From: Betaproteobacteria bacterium
GTDB taxonomy: Bacteria; Pseudomonadota; Gammaproteobacteria; Burkholderiales; Thiobacillaceae
Assembly (NCBI GenBank): GCA_020049245.1
Contig: JAIFLB010000117.1
Coordinates: 1 to 13,287, forward strand
Length of the DNA stretch: 13,287 bases
Direction: 5' to 3'
Positions 1-8,735 of this stretch are shown here, piece after piece. Each line of letters starts with the position of its first letter. The first letter of the stretch is position 1. The notes under the pieces were generated by a model, which had not been told where the DNA came from, made no database searches, and saw only the letters and a list, made by a program, of their open reading frames with translations. The position numbers and the translations under genes were made by a program.

Positions 1-2
1 AA

Positions 3-533
3 CGCATCCTGCCGCTGTTGCCGCGCGACAAACCGGTGGTGCTGGTGGTCAACAAGATCGATCTGGTGGAAGAAAAGACCAAACTGCTGCCCTATCTGGA
101 AAGCATGGCCAAGCAATACAACTTCGCCGAGATCGTGCCGCTCAGCGCCGAGAAGGAAAAGGACGTGTTGCGTCTGCCAGCGATTCTCAAGCCGTATCTG
201 CCGGAAGGCGAAGCCTGGTTCAGCGAGGACGACATCACCGACCGCAGCTCGCGCTTCCTGGCCGCCGAGATCGTGCGCGAAAAGGTGTTCCGCCTCACCG
301 GCGACGAGATTCCCTATGTGGTCGCGGTAACCGTGGAGCAGTTCGAGGAAGAAGGCGAACTGTTCCGTATCGGCGTGGTGATCTGGGTCGATCGCGACGG
401 CCACAAACCGATTGAAGCCCGCGTCGATATGGAAAAGCTGTTCGACCGCAAGGTCTTCCTGCAGGTCTGGGTCAAGGTCAAAGGCGGCTGGGCGGACGAC
501 TCCCGGCTGATCAAACAATTCGGCTACGAGTGA
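3..533 (+). CDS. era: GTPase Era, 3' part (N-terminus outside window); KH domain lacks the GXXG loop
   Basis: Era is a GTPase that binds the 3' end of 16S rRNA and helps assemble the 30S subunit. The reading frame is open from base 3, so the G1-G3 motifs lie upstream of the window. Visible are the G4 motif NKID, the typical SAEKEKDV segment (G5 region), the FSEDDITDRSSRFLAAE linker and the C-terminal KH domain ending in WVKVKGGWADD and FGYE. Oddity: normal Era has a GXXG loop and start of the next helix between the strand ending in HKP-I and the helix starting EARxDM. Here PI is followed directly by EAR, and about 14 residues are gone compared with the E. coli protein, with the frame kept. 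The identification as era is firm. Whether the protein binds rRNA normally is doubtful. The stop lies 3 nt before recO, indicating one operon. Confidence 0.93.
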   Translation, partial: RILPLLPRDKPVVLVVNKIDLVEEKTKLLPYLESMAKQYNFAEIVPLSAEKEKDVLRLPAILKPYLPEGEAWFSEDDITDRSSRFLAAEIVREKVFRLTGDEIPYVVAVTVEQFEEEGELFRIGVVIWVDRDGHKPIEARVDMEKLFDRKVFLQVWVKVKGGWADDSRLIKQFGYE

Positions 534-536
534 CCG

Positions 537-1250
537 GTGAGTGAAAAAATCGACGGCGATCCCGCCTTCGTCCTGCATACCCGGCCCTGGCGTGAAACCA
601 GTCTGATCGTCGACGTGCTGACCCGCCACCACGGCCGCATCGGCCTCGTCGCACGCGGTGCAAGGCGGCAAACATCCAGTCTGAAAACCCGTTTGATCCC
701 TTTTCAGCCGTTGACCCTGTCCTGGTTCGGCAAAAGCCAGTTGCGCACCCTGCACGCCGCCGAATGGCAAGGCGGCGGCCTGATGTTGCGCGGCCATGCG
801 CTGATGTGCGGCTTCTATCTGAACGAACTATTGCTCCGCCTGCTACCGGATGGCGACGCGCATGAAGGCTTGTTCGACCTCTACGCCGTGACGCTGAGTG
901 CGTTGAACGCGCTGAACGCACCATCCGATGTCGAACCCGTGCTGCGCCGGTTTGAACTCGATCTGCTGTCCGAACTCGGCTATGCGCAACCGCTCGGCCA
1001 CCTCGACAACAACGACGCGTTGCAACCAGGCAGCCGTTACAGCTTCACGCTGGGCCATGGCGTAACACCCTGGCAGCGCGACACCCCCGGCTATCTGGGC
1101 AAGACGCTGCTCGACCTGGCGACCGGCGATCTGTCCGACCCGATCACCCTGGCAGAAGGCAAAATACTGATGCGTTCGCTGCTGGCTTATTACCTCGGCG
1201 ATAAACCCCTGGCCACCCGACAACTCCTGATTGATTTGCAAAAGCTATGA
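537..1250 (+). CDS. recO: DNA repair protein RecO
   Basis: RecO works with RecR (and RecF) to load RecA onto SSB-coated single-stranded DNA in recombinational gap repair. The 237-residue product has the usual family length (E. coli about 242). The N-terminal OB-fold region carries AFVLHTRPWRETSLIVDV and LVARGARR; a helical C-terminal half follows, with the family-typical FELDLLSELGY segment and RYSFTLGHG. Only one cysteine is present, so there is no zinc-binding Cys cluster of the kind seen in some RecO proteins. The start is taken as GTG at 537, 3 nt after the era stop; the GAG inside the last era codons is the only Shine-Dalgarno-like sequence, so translation may be coupled to era. The TGA overlaps the pdxJ ATG (ATGA at 1247-1250). 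Era-recO-pdxJ is a widely conserved order in beta- and gammaproteobacteria. Confidence 0.93.
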   Translation: MSEKIDGDPAFVLHTRPWRETSLIVDVLTRHHGRIGLVARGARRQTSSLKTRLIPFQPLTLSWFGKSQLRTLHAAEWQGGGLMLRGHALMCGFYLNELLLRLLPDGDAHEGLFDLYAVTLSALNALNAPSDVEPVLRRFELDLLSELGYAQPLGHLDNNDALQPGSRYSFTLGHGVTPWQRDTPGYLGKTLLDLATGDLSDPITLAEGKILMRSLLAYYLGDKPLATRQLLIDLQKL

Positions 1251-1993
1251 CACTTTCGCTCCATCCGCTGCACCTGGGCGTCAACATCGACCACGTCGCT
1301 ACCCTGCGCCAGGCGCGCGGCACCCGTTACCCGAGCCCGGTGCAGGCGGCACTGCTGGCGGAATCGGCCGGCGCCGATTCGATCACCCTGCATCTGCGCG
1401 AAGACCGGCGCCACATCCAGGATGCCGACGTACACATCCTGCGCGAATTGCTGCAAACCAAGATGAACCTGGAAATGGCGGTCACCGATGAAATGATCGG
1501 CATCGCGCTGCAGGTCAAACCACAGGATGTCTGCCTGGTACCGGAGCGGCGGCAGGAACTGACCACCGAAGGCGGCCTCGATGTCGCCGGCCAGTTCAAC
1601 GCCGTGCAAGCCGCCTGTCAGACATTGGCCGCCGCCGGCATTCGCGTTTCACTCTTCATCGATGCCGACACGCATCAGCTCGAAGCTGCCAAAGCGGCCA
1701 GTGCGCCGGTGGTGGAAATTCACACCGGCCGTTACGCTGATGCGACAACCCTGGACGAAACACGGCACGAGCTGCAACGCATCACGCGGGCCGTCGAACA
1801 GGGCGTTTCACTCGGCCTCGCGGTCAACGCCGGGCACGGCCTGCACTATCACAACGTGCAAGCCATCGCTGCCCTGCCTGGCGTGGAAGAACTCAACATC
1901 GGCCATGCCATCGTCGCGCAGGCGATCTTCGTCGGCTGGGAAAACGCGGTACGTGAAATGAAGCGGCTGATGACGGAAGCGCGCATCAAGTAA
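1247..1993 (+). CDS. pdxJ: Pyridoxine 5'-phosphate synthase PdxJ
   Basis: PdxJ condenses 1-deoxy-D-xylulose 5-phosphate with 3-amino-2-oxopropyl phosphate to give pyridoxine 5'-phosphate, the ring-closing step of DXP-dependent vitamin B6 synthesis in the cytosol. The 248-residue product shows the family motifs in order: GVNIDHVATLRQARGT (residues 11-26), SITLHLREDRRHI (45-57, phosphate and active-site histidine/arginine region), NLEMA with the catalytic-site Glu (about 76), VPERR (98-102) and TTEGGLDV (106-113), and the C-terminal LAVNAGHGLHYHN phosphate-binding loop. The length is normal for the family, and it looks fully functional. The ATG overlaps the recO stop by 4 nt, so translational coupling is likely. 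The gene that often follows in this operon, acpS, is not here: the next gene lies on the opposite strand 50 nt downstream, and I see no clear intrinsic terminator between them. Confidence 0.96.
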   Translation: MTLSLHPLHLGVNIDHVATLRQARGTRYPSPVQAALLAESAGADSITLHLREDRRHIQDADVHILRELLQTKMNLEMAVTDEMIGIALQVKPQDVCLVPERRQELTTEGGLDVAGQFNAVQAACQTLAAAGIRVSLFIDADTHQLEAAKAASAPVVEIHTGRYADATTLDETRHELQRITRAVEQGVSLGLAVNAGHGLHYHNVQAIAALPGVEELNIGHAIVAQAIFVGWENAVREMKRLMTEARIK

Positions 1994-2043
1994 GCACGCA
2001 TCACCGAAACGCACAGAACCCGCGCGGTAGCCTCCAGCATGAA

Positions 2044-3792
2044 TCAGGTCGCGACCTGCACCAGCTCGAAGCAGACGTAGCCTTCCCGGTTTTCGCGCAA
2101 TCGGAGCTGGTAATCCAGCTCAGCCGCCTGTTTTGCAGCCTGATACAGGCCGATGCCGAGGCCATCGTGGCTGGTCACCGGCTCGTGGAACAGTTTTTCC
2201 GCAACCTCCGCCTCCGCCACGCTGCCGGTGTCGCAGACCGTCAGGCTGATCATCGGCGATGTCTGCAAATCCACCCGAATCCTGACTTCCGGCTCTTGCA
2301 GGCGTTTGCGCAAGGCGTTCTGCACCAGATTGTCAGCGACGCTATCGAACAATTCATGCGGCAACCAGGCTGCGGCATTGGCATCGTCGGCATGAAAACT
2401 GATGCTGTCGCGAGCGTAGCGATTGTTCAGATTGCGCCACCATTCCCGCGCCAGAATTTCCTTGCGATCCGCCGCCGTAGTGGGTGATTTCAGCTTGTCG
2501 AGGGTGATTTCCAGGCGCTTTGCCATTTGCGGCAGTTGCCGCTGCATCAACGACTGCAACGACATGGCCTGATCGGGCCGGCTGTGTTCCGCCGCCGAAC
2601 ACAGCGTCTTCAACGACTGCAGCAAGTTCTTCACGTCATGCGTCAGGCGCGAACCGGTCTCGTAGATGGCTTGCGTATAGGCGTTGGCCTGCATCATGCG
2701 CTCGCGCGTTTTGGCGGCATGGAAATAGCCGATGATTTCAGTCAGCAAGCGCAAATGCAAAGCAAATGCCGGATTCACCGGCGCGTCGGTATAAAAATAA
2801 ACCTCCACGCCCTGATGTGAAAAGGTCACCGAATGACGGCTTTTCGCGCCCAGTTCGCCGCGTGATTGTGCGGTGACCCAGGTGACACCGGTTGACCAGG
2901 GCAGATGCGTAAAGCCGGCCATCGCTTCGTGCAGGAATATCTCCGGGTCGGGTTCGCGGTCGGCCGAGTCGGACAATTGCTTCAACCATTCTTCCAGCGG
3001 CAAGCCAAGCGACAGCACATAGCGCGAAAACAGGTTGCGCAGACCGGATGCCTCACCGCGCGGCTGCCAGAGCCAGGCAATGATCAGCAGGGAAAGCGCG
3101 ATCGTACCCATGCTGATCAACACGCCTCGCGCGTAGTCAGTATGTGTCAGTTGCATCGCGGCATAGCTGCCCAATCCCAGCACACCAATCACCAGGACGA
3201 ACAACAGGGTGTAGAGCAGATCAACCACACCAGTCTGGCGTTGCAGGCCAGGCGACGGAAACAGAATCAGCAACGCCGGCAGTACGAGCAGGCAGTCGCG
3301 CAGCAGAACCGTATAGCCATTGCGATGCACCGGCAGACCAAAGCTTTGCGGTAGCAGCCAGATGAATAACAGCAACAGCAGATACAAAACGGCCAGCCAA
3401 AGACCGAGGCGCTCCTGGATTGGCTTCAGACCGATCGTGATACCGCCCAGCAAACCGGCCAGCAGAACCACCCACAAGACCGCTGCCCACGAACTGCCGA
3501 TCACCGCCAAGGCGGCGCCAACAACCAGGATGCCCAGCGCGCGTGGCCAGGGTAGATGTTGCTGGCCGCTGAAAAAGGGTTGCCAAAGCAGAAAAATGCC
3601 GTAATGCGCCAGCACCATGGCCTGCCCCCAGGCCTCGCCACGTCCCCAGACAAACGCCGCGTGCAACAGGAACAACATCAGCGCCAGGATGCGATTGCCG
3701 TAGGCTTGCAAACCAACCCGCCGCGCCAGTGCAAGCGACAGGTTGGTCGGCGCGGGTTCATTGATATATGGAGGATCAGACGATTCGGTCAT
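2044..3792 (-). CDS. Membrane-bound sensor histidine kinase, orphan, PrsK-like architecture
   Basis: The predicted inner-membrane protein has 582 residues. Residues about 33-245 form seven or eight hydrophobic segments (for example 36-49, 57-71, 86-120, 130-148, 160-180, 190-213, 222-242). Residues about 250-360 form a soluble, possibly GAF-like region. Next come an H-box with SRLTHDVKNLLQSL (phospho-acceptor His about 385), an N-box DNLVQNAL (Asn about 492), a G1 box reading DTGSV rather than DTGxG (521-525), and an intact GLGIGL G2 box (544-549). This layout, with the HDxKN H-box, resembles the PEP-CTERM/XrtA-associated kinase PrsK, but I cannot confirm membership. No response regulator is in the window, so the partner is unknown. 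The ATG at 3792 avoids overlap with the divergent gene; ATG at 3837 (597 residues) is the alternative, and neither has a strong ribosome binding site. The frame runs open to 4011, but that part overlaps the opposite gene. Confidence 0.8.
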   Translation of the reverse strand: MTESSDPPYINEPAPTNLSLALARRVGLQAYGNRILALMLFLLHAAFVWGRGEAWGQAMVLAHYGIFLLWQPFFSGQQHLPWPRALGILVVGAALAVIGSSWAAVLWVVLLAGLLGGITIGLKPIQERLGLWLAVLYLLLLLFIWLLPQSFGLPVHRNGYTVLLRDCLLVLPALLILFPSPGLQRQTGVVDLLYTLLFVLVIGVLGLGSYAAMQLTHTDYARGVLISMGTIALSLLIIAWLWQPRGEASGLRNLFSRYVLSLGLPLEEWLKQLSDSADREPDPEIFLHEAMAGFTHLPWSTGVTWVTAQSRGELGAKSRHSVTFSHQGVEVYFYTDAPVNPAFALHLRLLTEIIGYFHAAKTRERMMQANAYTQAIYETGSRLTHDVKNLLQSLKTLCSAAEHSRPDQAMSLQSLMQRQLPQMAKRLEITLDKLKSPTTAADRKEILAREWWRNLNNRYARDSISFHADDANAAAWLPHELFDSVADNLVQNALRKRLQEPEVRIRVDLQTSPMISLTVCDTGSVAEAEVAEKLFHEPVTSHDGLGIGLYQAAKQAAELDYQLRLRENREGYVCFELVQVAT

Positions 3793-3885
3793 GCTGCGAC
3801 TATCGGCACGCCGCGGCCTAAATTGAGCCGTTCGCATCTTCACTGCCCAGACATCAGGCGCCCCCGAGATACAGTGCAAGCGAGG

Positions 3886-3904
3886 TTTCGATAAAATATC
3901 GAAA
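3886..3904. promoter_or_regulatory. Perfect 8-bp inverted repeat in a divergent intergenic region
   Basis: TTTCGATA, three A residues, then TATCGAAA: a perfect 8-bp inverted repeat with a 3-nt centre, ending 17 nt before the ATG at 3922. It lies between the divergent histidine kinase gene and the 97-residue gene. The TAAAAT inside it (3892-3897) resembles a -10 box for the plus strand, so a bound dimer would block that promoter. No good -35 box is visible. It may be an operator; the alternative is a chance AT-rich palindrome. Confidence 0.35.
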
Positions 3905-3921
3905 AACTCAATTTCACTGCC

Positions 3922-4215
3922 ATGAACGCCGCACACCCACCCCAAATCGAGATCAAACCCGGCACTACCTACAGCAACGGCGCCTACGGCCGTTCTTGGG
4001 GCGTGCGTCAAGTGATCGGATTTTCCCTGGATAGCGAAAGCGGCGAAGAAATGGTGTCATTCAAAGGCATCGCCGGCGCCTGCCGACGCAAAACCGGACT
4101 CTGCACGCTGGCTGAATTCGAGCGCTGGGCACGCTACGAAGTTGCTTTGAACGAAAACAGTTGGCAACGCATCGGCGGCATCAACGGAGAAGTCTGGCCG
4201 GAAATCGAAGCGTGA
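3922..4215 (+). CDS. Hypothetical protein, 97 residues
   Basis: I do not recognise a named family. The protein is soluble-looking, without a signal peptide or membrane segment. Notable parts are an N-terminal IEIKPGTTYSNG segment, GRSWGVRQVI, a central MVSFKGIAGACRRKTGLC stretch with two cysteines and a basic cluster, and a C-terminal ALNENSWQRIGG. Mixed beta-strand-like pattern and many aromatic residues suggest a small folded domain rather than a spurious frame; codon use matches the neighbours. It starts at ATG 3922 directly after an AT-rich promoter-like region, has no evident Shine-Dalgarno sequence, and may have a very short leader. It stands alone, divergent from the histidine kinase and convergent with the OmpA-like gene, with a bidirectional terminator downstream. 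No function can be assigned. Confidence 0.72.
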   Translation: MNAAHPPQIEIKPGTTYSNGAYGRSWGVRQVIGFSLDSESGEEMVSFKGIAGACRRKTGLCTLAEFERWARYEVALNENSWQRIGGINGEVWPEIEA

Positions 4216-4304
4216 TTGTGCTTGCGGGACCGTGTTTGGAGCATTCTTCAGCTGGCAGCCTGATGCGCGCCTGAGCATGCCCTTACGGGCGCCTCAACCG
4301 AAAA

Positions 4305-4326
4305 AAAGCCGCCCGAGGGCGGCTTT
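4305..4326. terminator. Bidirectional intrinsic terminator
   Basis: AAAGCCGCCC (4305-4314), a GA centre, and GGGCGGCTTT (4317-4326) form a near-perfect hairpin. The plus strand continues with one more T. On the minus strand the seven A residues at 4301-4307 give a run of seven U, so it should work best for the minus-strand OmpA-like gene ending at 4352. It also separates that gene from the convergent 97-residue gene. Confidence 0.85.
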
Positions 4327-4351
4327 TAACAGCGTGTGAAAAGAGGCCGAC

Positions 4352-5944
4352 TTACTTGGTCTTCGCGGCGATCTCGATTTCGACGCGACGATTTGGTGCG
4401 TGGCAGTCTTTCAACGCCTGCTTGACCAAAGCTTTATCGCACTGGACCACGGGTTGGGTATCCCCCATGCCGCTGCTGATGATGACAGCCGGCTTGACGC
4501 CCTTGGCGATCAGGTAAGACTTGACTGATCTGGCGCGGGCTTCCGACAGTTTGCGATTGGAAGCGACATTGCCGGTCGGATCGGCATGACCAACGACTCT
4601 GATCTGCTCGATATCGCCCAGCAGTTTGAGTTTTCCGATGACCTCATCAAGGCGAGCACGCCCTTCTTTCGATAAATCCCGAATGCCGGATTTTCCGGAC
4701 TGGAACAATGCGTCACCAGCCAAAACCACTTTGCTCGTCGCGGCGGCGGTTGCCGGCGCAGCAGCCTGGACAGGGGTGGCAGCAACGGCAACCGGGGGAG
4801 CCACCGGAACCGGGGCAGTGGCAACAGCGGGCGCTGCTACCGGTTTGGGTGCTTCAGGCGCTTTCACCTCGACAGCTTGCACGATCTCGGCTTTGGCTTC
4901 CTCAACCTTGGCAACTTCTGCAACCTTCGGCACTTCGATCTGGGTCGGAGCGGCTGCAGGGGCTTCGGCGGCCTTGGCAACTTCTGCAACCTTCGGCACT
5001 TCGATCTGGGCCGGAGCGGCTGCCGGGGTTTCGGCGGCCTTGGCAACGACTTCGGACTGCGGTGCGGCTTCGACTCGCGGCGCAACCGGGGCCTGATACA
5101 TCGGTGCAGCCATCATCGGTGCAGCCTGTGTCGGCGCGGGGAATGTCGGCAGCGTCGGCAAGGACGGCAATGCCGGCAAAGACAACTGATTCAGACCGGG
5201 AATCCAGCCGGACAGATTGCCTAGCATGGCAATCGGGTCCCACATTGCAAAACTGCCGGCGCCCTGCACGCTGGCTGGCGGCGTCCAGGTCAACCAGCTA
5301 TTGGCGCCCTGGCCATAGGCATTCGGGTTGATCACGGCGCCCAGCATGCCGGTGTAAAGCGCCGGGTTGGCGACGGTCCCCATCAGATTCCAGGCACGCG
5401 GATCCAGCGCGGCCATCGGCCAGCGGATATAGGTATTCGGGTTCAAGGTATTGCCCAGCACGCCCCACAATTTCGGGTCGAGCGGCGCCATGCCCCAACG
5501 CATCAGTTTGCCCGGATCGGAAAGCTGGGTCAGCACGGCAGTCAGGAAATTGGGATCGAGGCCGGCGGCAGTCCATTTCAGGTAAATGGCGGGATCGGCA
5601 AAAGCGAGCAGATTACGCACGGCATCCGGATGCGCGGCGGTGTTCATCATGTTCAGCCAGCCGCCCGGATCCATCATGCCATTCGCCATGGCAACGTAGA
5701 AACTGGGTTCGGAAATGGCGTTGGCCCAGGGCACGAAGCTCTTCGGATCCTTGAATGCGGACAGGTTGCGCGAGAAATCAGTCATCCGCGCCAGCCACTC
5801 TTCCGGCGTTGTTGGTGTTGCGGTTTTGGCGGCGGCTTGCGCGGCGGCCTGGCCCGCAAAGGTGGGGATATCCGTTGTGCCCATGGCAGCATAGGAAGGC
5901 GTTGCGGCGAAAGCGATCGCGAGCGTGACAAGTTTCAGCTTCAT
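4352..5944 (-). CDS. OmpA-family outer-membrane/periplasmic protein with N-terminal (D/N/E/H)P repeat array
   Basis: The 530-residue protein is predicted to be exported and to anchor to peptidoglycan. The signal peptide is MKLKLVTLAIAFAATPSYA, with cleavage likely after residue 19. Residues about 66-210 carry twelve (D/N/E/H)-P steps spaced 12-13 residues apart, most with an aromatic or leucine three residues after the proline. Residues about 255-405 are an Ala/Pro/Val/Glu-rich linker with a 22-residue tandem repeat. Residues about 406-528 form an OmpA C-terminal domain: VGHADPTG, NRKLSEARARSV (peptidoglycan-binding Asp/Arg pattern), a CDKALVKQALKDC pair that could form the disulfide seen in OmpA, and PNRRVEIEI. 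There is no OmpA-type eight-strand barrel, so the repeat region is something else. The start is fixed by the signal peptide and an AGGAG; the frame extends to 6100 without a sensible N-terminus. It is divergent from the pyrophosphatase gene and ends at a strong terminator. Confidence 0.9.
   Translation of the reverse strand: MKLKLVTLAIAFAATPSYAAMGTTDIPTFAGQAAAQAAAKTATPTTPEEWLARMTDFSRNLSAFKDPKSFVPWANAISEPSFYVAMANGMMDPGGWLNMMNTAAHPDAVRNLLAFADPAIYLKWTAAGLDPNFLTAVLTQLSDPGKLMRWGMAPLDPKLWGVLGNTLNPNTYIRWPMAALDPRAWNLMGTVANPALYTGMLGAVINPNAYGQGANSWLTWTPPASVQGAGSFAMWDPIAMLGNLSGWIPGLNQLSLPALPSLPTLPTFPAPTQAAPMMAAPMYQAPVAPRVEAAPQSEVVAKAAETPAAAPAQIEVPKVAEVAKAAEAPAAAPTQIEVPKVAEVAKVEEAKAEIVQAVEVKAPEAPKPVAAPAVATAPVPVAPPVAVAATPVQAAAPATAAATSKVVLAGDALFQSGKSGIRDLSKEGRARLDEVIGKLKLLGDIEQIRVVGHADPTGNVASNRKLSEARARSVKSYLIAKGVKPAVIISSGMGDTQPVVQCDKALVKQALKDCHAPNRRVEIEIAAKTK
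4908..5039 (-). repeat. 66-bp tandem repeat, two copies, in the OmpA linker
   Basis: Two near-identical 66-bp units (4908-4973 and 4974-5039) encode 22-residue repeats containing QIEVPKVAEVAK and an AAEAPAAAPT or AAETPAAAPA segment. A third, degenerate unit begins at 5040. Only a few bases differ between the two copies, which points to recent duplication or ongoing homogenisation. The period is a multiple of three, so copy-number change keeps the frame and only alters linker length. Confidence 0.9.
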
Positions 5945-5949
5945 TCTGG

Positions 5950-5954
5950 CTCCT
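5950..5954 (-). promoter_or_regulatory. Shine-Dalgarno sequence of the OmpA-like gene
   Basis: AGGAG on the minus strand, 5 nt before the ATG at 5944. It selects the methionine that begins the signal peptide and rules out the longer reading frame to 6100. Confidence 0.85.
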
Positions 5955-6008
5955 AATGTAAATACTTGAAAAAACAGGATATTTGATTGGTATGACATTC
6001 TAACAATG

Positions 6009-6041
6009 CAGGCATGCGAGGGGTAAGCCCCAGCTTGCCTG
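6009..6041. other. Imperfect hairpin in the divergent intergenic region
   Basis: CAGGCA (6009-6014) pairs with TGCCTG (6036-6041), and inside it GGGG (6020-6023) pairs with CCCC (6028-6031) around a TAAG loop; two short unpaired stretches separate the stems. It lies 65 nt upstream of the OmpA-like ATG and 150 nt upstream of the pyrophosphatase start, with no T-run, so it is not an intrinsic terminator. It may be an operator or leader structure, or chance. Confidence 0.3.
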
Positions 6042-6113
6042 TGACATGAATTGACTTGGTACGATGTGGTTGAAGTGAACTCAAGCAGTGGCAGCAGCAA
6101 GTTGATTCCCTGC

Positions 6114-6141
6114 TTGCCAAATAAGCAGTTACTAATACTAT
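6114..6141 (+). promoter_or_regulatory. Candidate sigma-70 promoter for the first pyrophosphatase
   Basis: TTGCCA (6114-6119), a 16-nt spacer and TACTAT (6136-6141), each a fair but imperfect match to the sigma-70 boxes, in an AT-rich stretch about 50 nt before the first possible start codon of the pyrophosphatase gene. The rest of the 247-nt intergenic region shows only the hairpin at 6009-6041. Confidence 0.3.
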
Positions 6142-6191
6142 TAGACTTGTTGTAATGACCCTACGAGCGATATCACTTCATCGGTAGAAGC

Positions 6192-8288
<2,097 letters not shown>

Positions 8289-8384
8289 GCCATGACGGTC
8301 AGATGACCCTGATACTCAAACCCACGATTTGTCAGCGATAATCAATCGTCGTTTTTCATCAACCCGAACGGAAAAGGAATACAC

Positions 8385-8579
8385 ATGCTGCATTGCGACC
8401 TGACCTTGGAGGAAAAGGAAGTCCTTCTGGAAGTAATCAATGACTACAACTCCGAACTGGGTTTGGAGATCGCCGATACCGATCGCAAAGCGTTGCGCGA
8501 CAGGCTCAAGGCTCAACGCGATGTGCTCAGAAAGATTGCCGTAAGCTTGGGTCACACGATCGACGACGGCAAAGTCTAA
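8385..8579 (+). CDS. Small hypothetical protein, 64 residues, highly charged and helical
   Basis: I recognise no named family. The product is rich in Glu, Asp, Lys and Arg with heptad-like leucine/isoleucine spacing (LTLEEKEVLLEVI, then LRDRLKAQRDVLRKI), so it probably forms two amphipathic helices, possibly a helical hairpin or coiled coil; no signal peptide or membrane segment is seen. It has a good ribosome binding site (AAGGA, 8374-8378, 6 nt before ATG), which supports it being real. It lies 96 nt after the pyrophosphatase stop on the same strand, and a strong terminator follows it, so the two may share a transcript. A role in regulating or binding the pump is possible but unsupported by the sequence itself. 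Confidence 0.78.
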   Translation: MLHCDLTLEEKEVLLEVINDYNSELGLEIADTDRKALRDRLKAQRDVLRKIAVSLGHTIDDGKV

Positions 8580-8622
8580 TTCCGCTACACATTTAACCCA
8601 GCTCAAGTTGATGCGTTTAAAA

Positions 8623-8676
8623 GGGCCGGGCGACTCGGCAGGAGTTTCCTGCTGCAGCGCCCGGCCCCGTTTTTTT
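8623..8676 (+). terminator. Strong intrinsic terminator
   Basis: GGGCCGGGCG (8623-8632) pairs perfectly with CGCCCGGCCC (8658-8667), and an inner GCAGGA/TCCTGC stem (8638-8643 with 8647-8652) tops the hairpin. After C8668 and G8669 comes a run of seven T (8670-8676). It ends the transcript carrying the 64-residue gene and insulates the phosphofructokinase downstream. Confidence 0.92.
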
Positions 8677-8735
8677 ATGACTTCTAATACGCTCGGCGGC
8701 AACGTGATGTTAGCCAATGGCAAAGGAACCCAAAC

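Noticed and set aside
3793..4011. N-terminal extension of the histidine kinase frame
   Set aside because: It would overlap the divergent 97-residue gene, has no membrane or sensor features, and no ribosome binding site supports it; taken as non-coding except possibly back to ATG 3837.
4626..5331. Plus-strand Ala/Thr-rich and Arg/Gln-rich open frames
   Set aside because: They are the antisense reading of the Ala/Pro-rich linker of the OmpA-like gene; low complexity comes from the repeat, not from a separate protein.
5945..6100. N-terminal extension of the OmpA-like frame
   Set aside because: An AGGAG and a classical signal peptide place the start at 5944; a longer start would bury the signal peptide.
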